In this document: positions 7,373 to 9,493 of the stretch, piece by piece
Layout of the letters: the number at the start of each line of letters is the position of its first letter
How positions within the stretch are numbered: position 1 is the first letter of the stretch
From: Flavobacterium psychrophilum
Lineage (GTDB): Bacteria; Bacteroidota; Bacteroidia; Flavobacteriales; Flavobacteriaceae
Direction of reading: 5' to 3'
DNA: 9,493 nucleotides
Assembly: GCA_020720185.1 (NCBI GenBank)
Contig: DYPB01000078.1
Span: forward strand, 1-9,493
The notes under the pieces: model-generated
The model's input: only the letters and a program-made list of their open reading frames with translations
Told to the model about the DNA's origin: nothing
The model's database searches: none
Position numbers and translations under genes: made by a program

Positions 7373-8545
7373 ATGAAAAAAATTTCAATAATTTTAATTT
7401 GCCTTTTAGCAATACAAAAAACTAATGCTCAAGAAAATGTAATCACAACAGGTGTACCATTTTTATTAGTAGCCGCTGATGCTCGATCAGCAGGATTAGG
7501 AGATCAAGGAGTCGCCACCAGTACCGATGCTTATTCACAACAATGGAATCCAGCAAAATATGCTTTTATAAAAAAGCAAATGGGTTTTTCAGCCAGTTAC
7601 ACCCCATATTTAACCAGTTTGGTGAATGATATTTCATTAGGACAAGTTACTTTTTTTAACAGAATTGACGATAGAAGTGCTTTTGCAGTAGGTTTAAGAT
7701 ATTTCAGTTTAGGAGATATTGAATTAAGAAAAGATTATAACGACCCCGCAGTTGTAGTTACTCCAAACGAGTTTATTTTAGAAGGAACTTATACCTTAAA
7801 AATTGCCGATAAATTCTCAATGGGAGTATCGCCAAAATACATTCGATCAAGCCTAAAAATTCCAGATGAAAATTTAGATACCAGTTCAGCATCAACCTTT
7901 GCAGTAGATGTCTCTGGTTATTGGCAAGGAGAAGAAACCGCTTATAATGATTTTAACGGAAGGTTGCGTTTTGGTTTCAATTTTCAAAATCTTGGACCAA
8001 AAATCATTTATGATAAAGCAAGAGCAAATGATCTTAGCGGTAATTTTTTGCCAGCAAATTTAAAACTTGGAGCAGGATACGATTTTGGAATTGACCAATA
8101 CAATAAAATTTCGGTTAGTGCAGAATTTGCAAAATTATTAGTACCAACACCACAAAACAATGATTTGAATGGAGATGGAACAATAACCGCAACAGAAATT
8201 TCACAAAATAATGAAAATTATCAAAGCATAGGATGGACATCAGGTATTTTCAAATCATTTAATGATGCACCAGGTGGAATGAGCGAAGAGCTGAAAGAAA
8301 TTACCTATTCATTAGGAGCCGAATATAATTATCAAGATTCGTTTGCTTTAAGATTAGGATACTTTAAAGAACATCAAGATAAAGGAGCAAGAAACTTTTA
8401 TTCGCTCGGAGCAGGCTTTAAATACACCACTGTAAAAATAGATGTTTCGTATTTGTTTAACGCATCAAATATTAAAAGCCCATTAGAAAACACTTTGAGA
8501 TTTTCTTTAAGTTTTGATTTTGGAGATGATTATGACGATAATTAA
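7373..8545 (+). CDS. porV: T9SS outer-membrane channel/shuttle protein PorV
   Basis: PorV (also called LptO) is an outer-membrane beta-barrel of the FadL-like PorV/PorQ family. It binds the C-terminal domains of cargo leaving the SprA translocon and delivers them to the PorU sortase. The 390-residue product has a Sec signal peptide ending TNA (cleavage expected after residue 19), then the family's N-terminal plug-like signature GVPFLLVAADARSAGLGDQG (27-46) and QQWNPAKYAF (56-65). Alternating aromatic beta-strands continue to a final strand NTLRFSLSFDFGDD (373-386). Residues 264-275, DLNGDGTITATE, form a canonical EF-hand-like calcium loop between strands. The ATG at 7373 is the only start that gives a signal peptide. 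The gene is followed by a strong terminator at 8564-8600. Its position directly after porU matches their joint role. Confidence 0.95.
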   Translation: MKKISIILICLLAIQKTNAQENVITTGVPFLLVAADARSAGLGDQGVATSTDAYSQQWNPAKYAFIKKQMGFSASYTPYLTSLVNDISLGQVTFFNRIDDRSAFAVGLRYFSLGDIELRKDYNDPAVVVTPNEFILEGTYTLKIADKFSMGVSPKYIRSSLKIPDENLDTSSASTFAVDVSGYWQGEETAYNDFNGRLRFGFNFQNLGPKIIYDKARANDLSGNFLPANLKLGAGYDFGIDQYNKISVSAEFAKLLVPTPQNNDLNGDGTITATEISQNNENYQSIGWTSGIFKSFNDAPGGMSEELKEITYSLGAEYNYQDSFALRLGYFKEHQDKGARNFYSLGAGFKYTTVKIDVSYLFNASNIKSPLENTLRFSLSFDFGDDYDDN

Positions 8546-8563
8546 TTAAAAAATATAAAGAAC

Positions 8564-8600
8564 AAAAATCCAAATTTCTATTTGAAATTTGGATTTTTTT
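8564..8600 (+). terminator. Rho-independent terminator after porV
   Basis: A perfect 15-bp stem (8564-8578 with 8584-8598) closes a 5-nt TATTT loop and ends in seven T (8594-8600), 18 nt after the porV stop. The stem is AT-rich apart from the GGA/TCC core and the closing C-G pair. The mirrored run of five A at the 5' side means it could also work on the minus strand, though no gene converges on it. It separates porV from cdd. Confidence 0.85.
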
Positions 8601-8623
8601 ACCTAAAAACTATTAATATTATT

Positions 8624-9106
8624 ATGAAGGAAATAAATATAACTACAAAGTTTCTGATTTTTGAAAATCAAACGGAATTGTCTATTGAAATTCAAGACCT
8701 GATGGAGCAAGCCATAAGTATAAGAAAAACAGCATATGCACCCTATTCAAAATTTAGAGTAGGAACAGCCTTATTGCTTGATAACGGAAAAATTGTATTA
8801 GGATCTAATCAAGAAAATGCAGCCTATCCATCGGGGCTTTGTGCCGAAAGAGTTGCTATTTTTGCAGCAGGATCAAACTATCCAGAAGCAAAAATTGTAA
8901 AAATGGCCATTACAGCAGCATCCGATACAAATACTACTACTGCACCCATTCCGCCTTGTGGTTCTTGCAGACAATCTATTGCCGAGTATGAAATTAAACA
9001 AGACCAGCCAATTGAAATTTATTTTATGGGAGAAATTGGAGCAATTTATAAATCAGATTCATTAAAAAATTTATTGCCTTTTATGTTTGATAAAAAATTC
9101 TTATAA
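8624..9106 (+). CDS. cdd: cytidine deaminase
   Basis: This enzyme hydrolyses cytidine and deoxycytidine to uridine and deoxyuridine in cytoplasmic pyrimidine salvage. The 160-residue protein has the family's motifs: AYAPYSKFRVGTALL (37-51), SNQENAAYPSGLCAER (61-76) and PPCGSCRQ (110-117). Zinc ligands are Cys73, Cys112 and Cys115, which is the all-cysteine arrangement of the short homotetrameric class; Glu75 is the catalytic proton shuttle; Asn62 and Glu64 correspond to ribose-binding residues. The length is a little above the roughly 130-140 of Bacillus-type enzymes because of an N-terminal extension of about 30 residues. I chose ATG 8624 because the longer frame from TTG 8582 starts inside the porV terminator. 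No clear promoter was found in the short gap, so the transcription start is unknown. Its product has no direct link to secretion. Confidence 0.95.
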   Translation: MKEINITTKFLIFENQTELSIEIQDLMEQAISIRKTAYAPYSKFRVGTALLLDNGKIVLGSNQENAAYPSGLCAERVAIFAAGSNYPEAKIVKMAITAASDTNTTTAPIPPCGSCRQSIAEYEIKQDQPIEIYFMGEIGAIYKSDSLKNLLPFMFDKKFL

Positions 9107-9444
9107 ACAAACAAGATTAATTATCTACAAATTGATATAAAAATAAATCACTTCGAGAACATTTATTTCTTCATAAATATAATTTTACAAGGTATATAAA
9201 TTCAATACCCCTACATTCATTTATAAAAACTTTTGAGTAACAATAATTAGACAAATAAAACAGTCTATACGATGTTACTGACACTTCGTTAACAATTAGG
9301 AATAATCATTTTAAATAGATAACTAATTTACTTTGCTCGGGACGGAGCAATTTAGGAAGGTTTTACCAGCAATAGCAAGGGTTCCTTAATTTCGATTACA
9401 AACAAAAACGAATCACAAACTACAATTTTTAGTAATATTCAGTG
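9107..9444. other. non-coding interval after cdd
   Basis: No convincing ORF or RNA gene is recognised here. It contains a weak AT-only inverted repeat with 8-bp arms at 9141-9148 and 9161-9168, placed 35 nt after cdd, which could serve as an imperfect terminator; a 7-bp inverted repeat AGTAACA/TGTTACT at 9236-9242 and 9273-9279; and a GC-richer hairpin-forming segment at 9333-9386. In related flavobacteria I would expect pyruvate dehydrogenase genes beyond this point, but nothing here shows it. Confidence 0.6.
9333..9386 (+). other. possible structured element (two adjacent hairpins)
   Basis: TTGCTC (9333-9338) pairs with GAGCAA (9345-9350) over a 6-nt loop. Just after it, AGGAA (9354-9358) can pair with TTCCT (9382-9386), enclosing a small GGT/ACC stem at 9359-9367. 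The segment is visibly richer in G and C than the surrounding spacer. It matches no RNA family that I can name, and the stems are short, so this is only a candidate. Confidence 0.2.
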
Positions 9445-9493
9445 CACCCTCCACCCTCCACCTTTCATCTTTCATCTTTCATCTTTCATCTTT
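9445..9493. repeat. 7-bp tandem repeat array running off the window edge
   Basis: Seven heptamers follow each other in one unbroken phase: CACCCTC, CACCCTC, CACCTTT, then CATCTTT four times, ending exactly at the last base. All fit the pattern CAYCYTY, so the pyrimidine-rich strand is entirely C and T except for one A per unit. The array is non-coding as far as seen and probably continues beyond the window. Confidence 0.9.

Noticed and set aside
8582..8623. N-terminal extension of cdd from a TTG codon
   Set aside because: It begins inside the loop of the porV terminator hairpin; the ATG at 8624 gives a normal cytidine deaminase.
9463..9493. CRISPR array at the right edge
   Set aside because: The units are 7 bp with no spacers between them, so this is a simple tandem repeat.

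Overview
The window comes from an AT-rich member of the Bacteroidetes, almost certainly Flavobacteriaceae and close to Flavobacterium. The signs are a gliding-motility / type IX secretion system (T9SS) gene set (gldJ, porU, porV), AT-rich codon use, weak Shine-Dalgarno sequences, and promoter-like elements that fit the Bacteroidetes TTG / TAnnTTTG pattern rather than the E. coli one. Genus and species cannot be fixed from the sequence alone.

Layout, left to right. The first 65 bases hold only an ambiguous gene fragment. murF (peptidoglycan precursor ligase) and gldJ (gliding/T9SS outer-membrane lipoprotein) lie on the minus strand, transcribed gldJ then murF, with a strong hairpin terminator in the 49-bp gap just upstream of murF. 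A 233-bp, very AT-rich divergent control region separates gldJ from porU on the plus strand. porU encodes the T9SS sortase, a gingipain-like C25 cysteine peptidase with its own T9SS C-terminal domain. porV, the outer-membrane barrel that partners PorU and the SprA translocon, follows after 125 bp. This gap contains a consensus-like promoter that begins inside the end of porU, plus a leader with a 9-codon ORF and a hairpin. A 15-bp-stem terminator closes porV. cdd (cytidine deaminase) follows. The last 387 bases have no gene; they contain small inverted repeats, a GC-richer hairpin segment and, at the very edge, an in-phase 7-bp tandem repeat array.

Function. GldJ supports the GldK/GldN-containing periplasmic ring and gliding. 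PorU and PorV act together at the cell surface: PorV carries cargo from the translocon, and PorU removes the cargo C-terminal signal and attaches the cargo to the surface. murF and cdd are housekeeping genes that flank the secretion genes. The gene content is a known flavobacterial arrangement, not a new system. The points worth a second look are regulatory (porV leader, gldJ-murF terminator, divergent promoters) and structural (lysine-rich insert in GldJ, canonical EF-hand loop in PorV, heptamer array).
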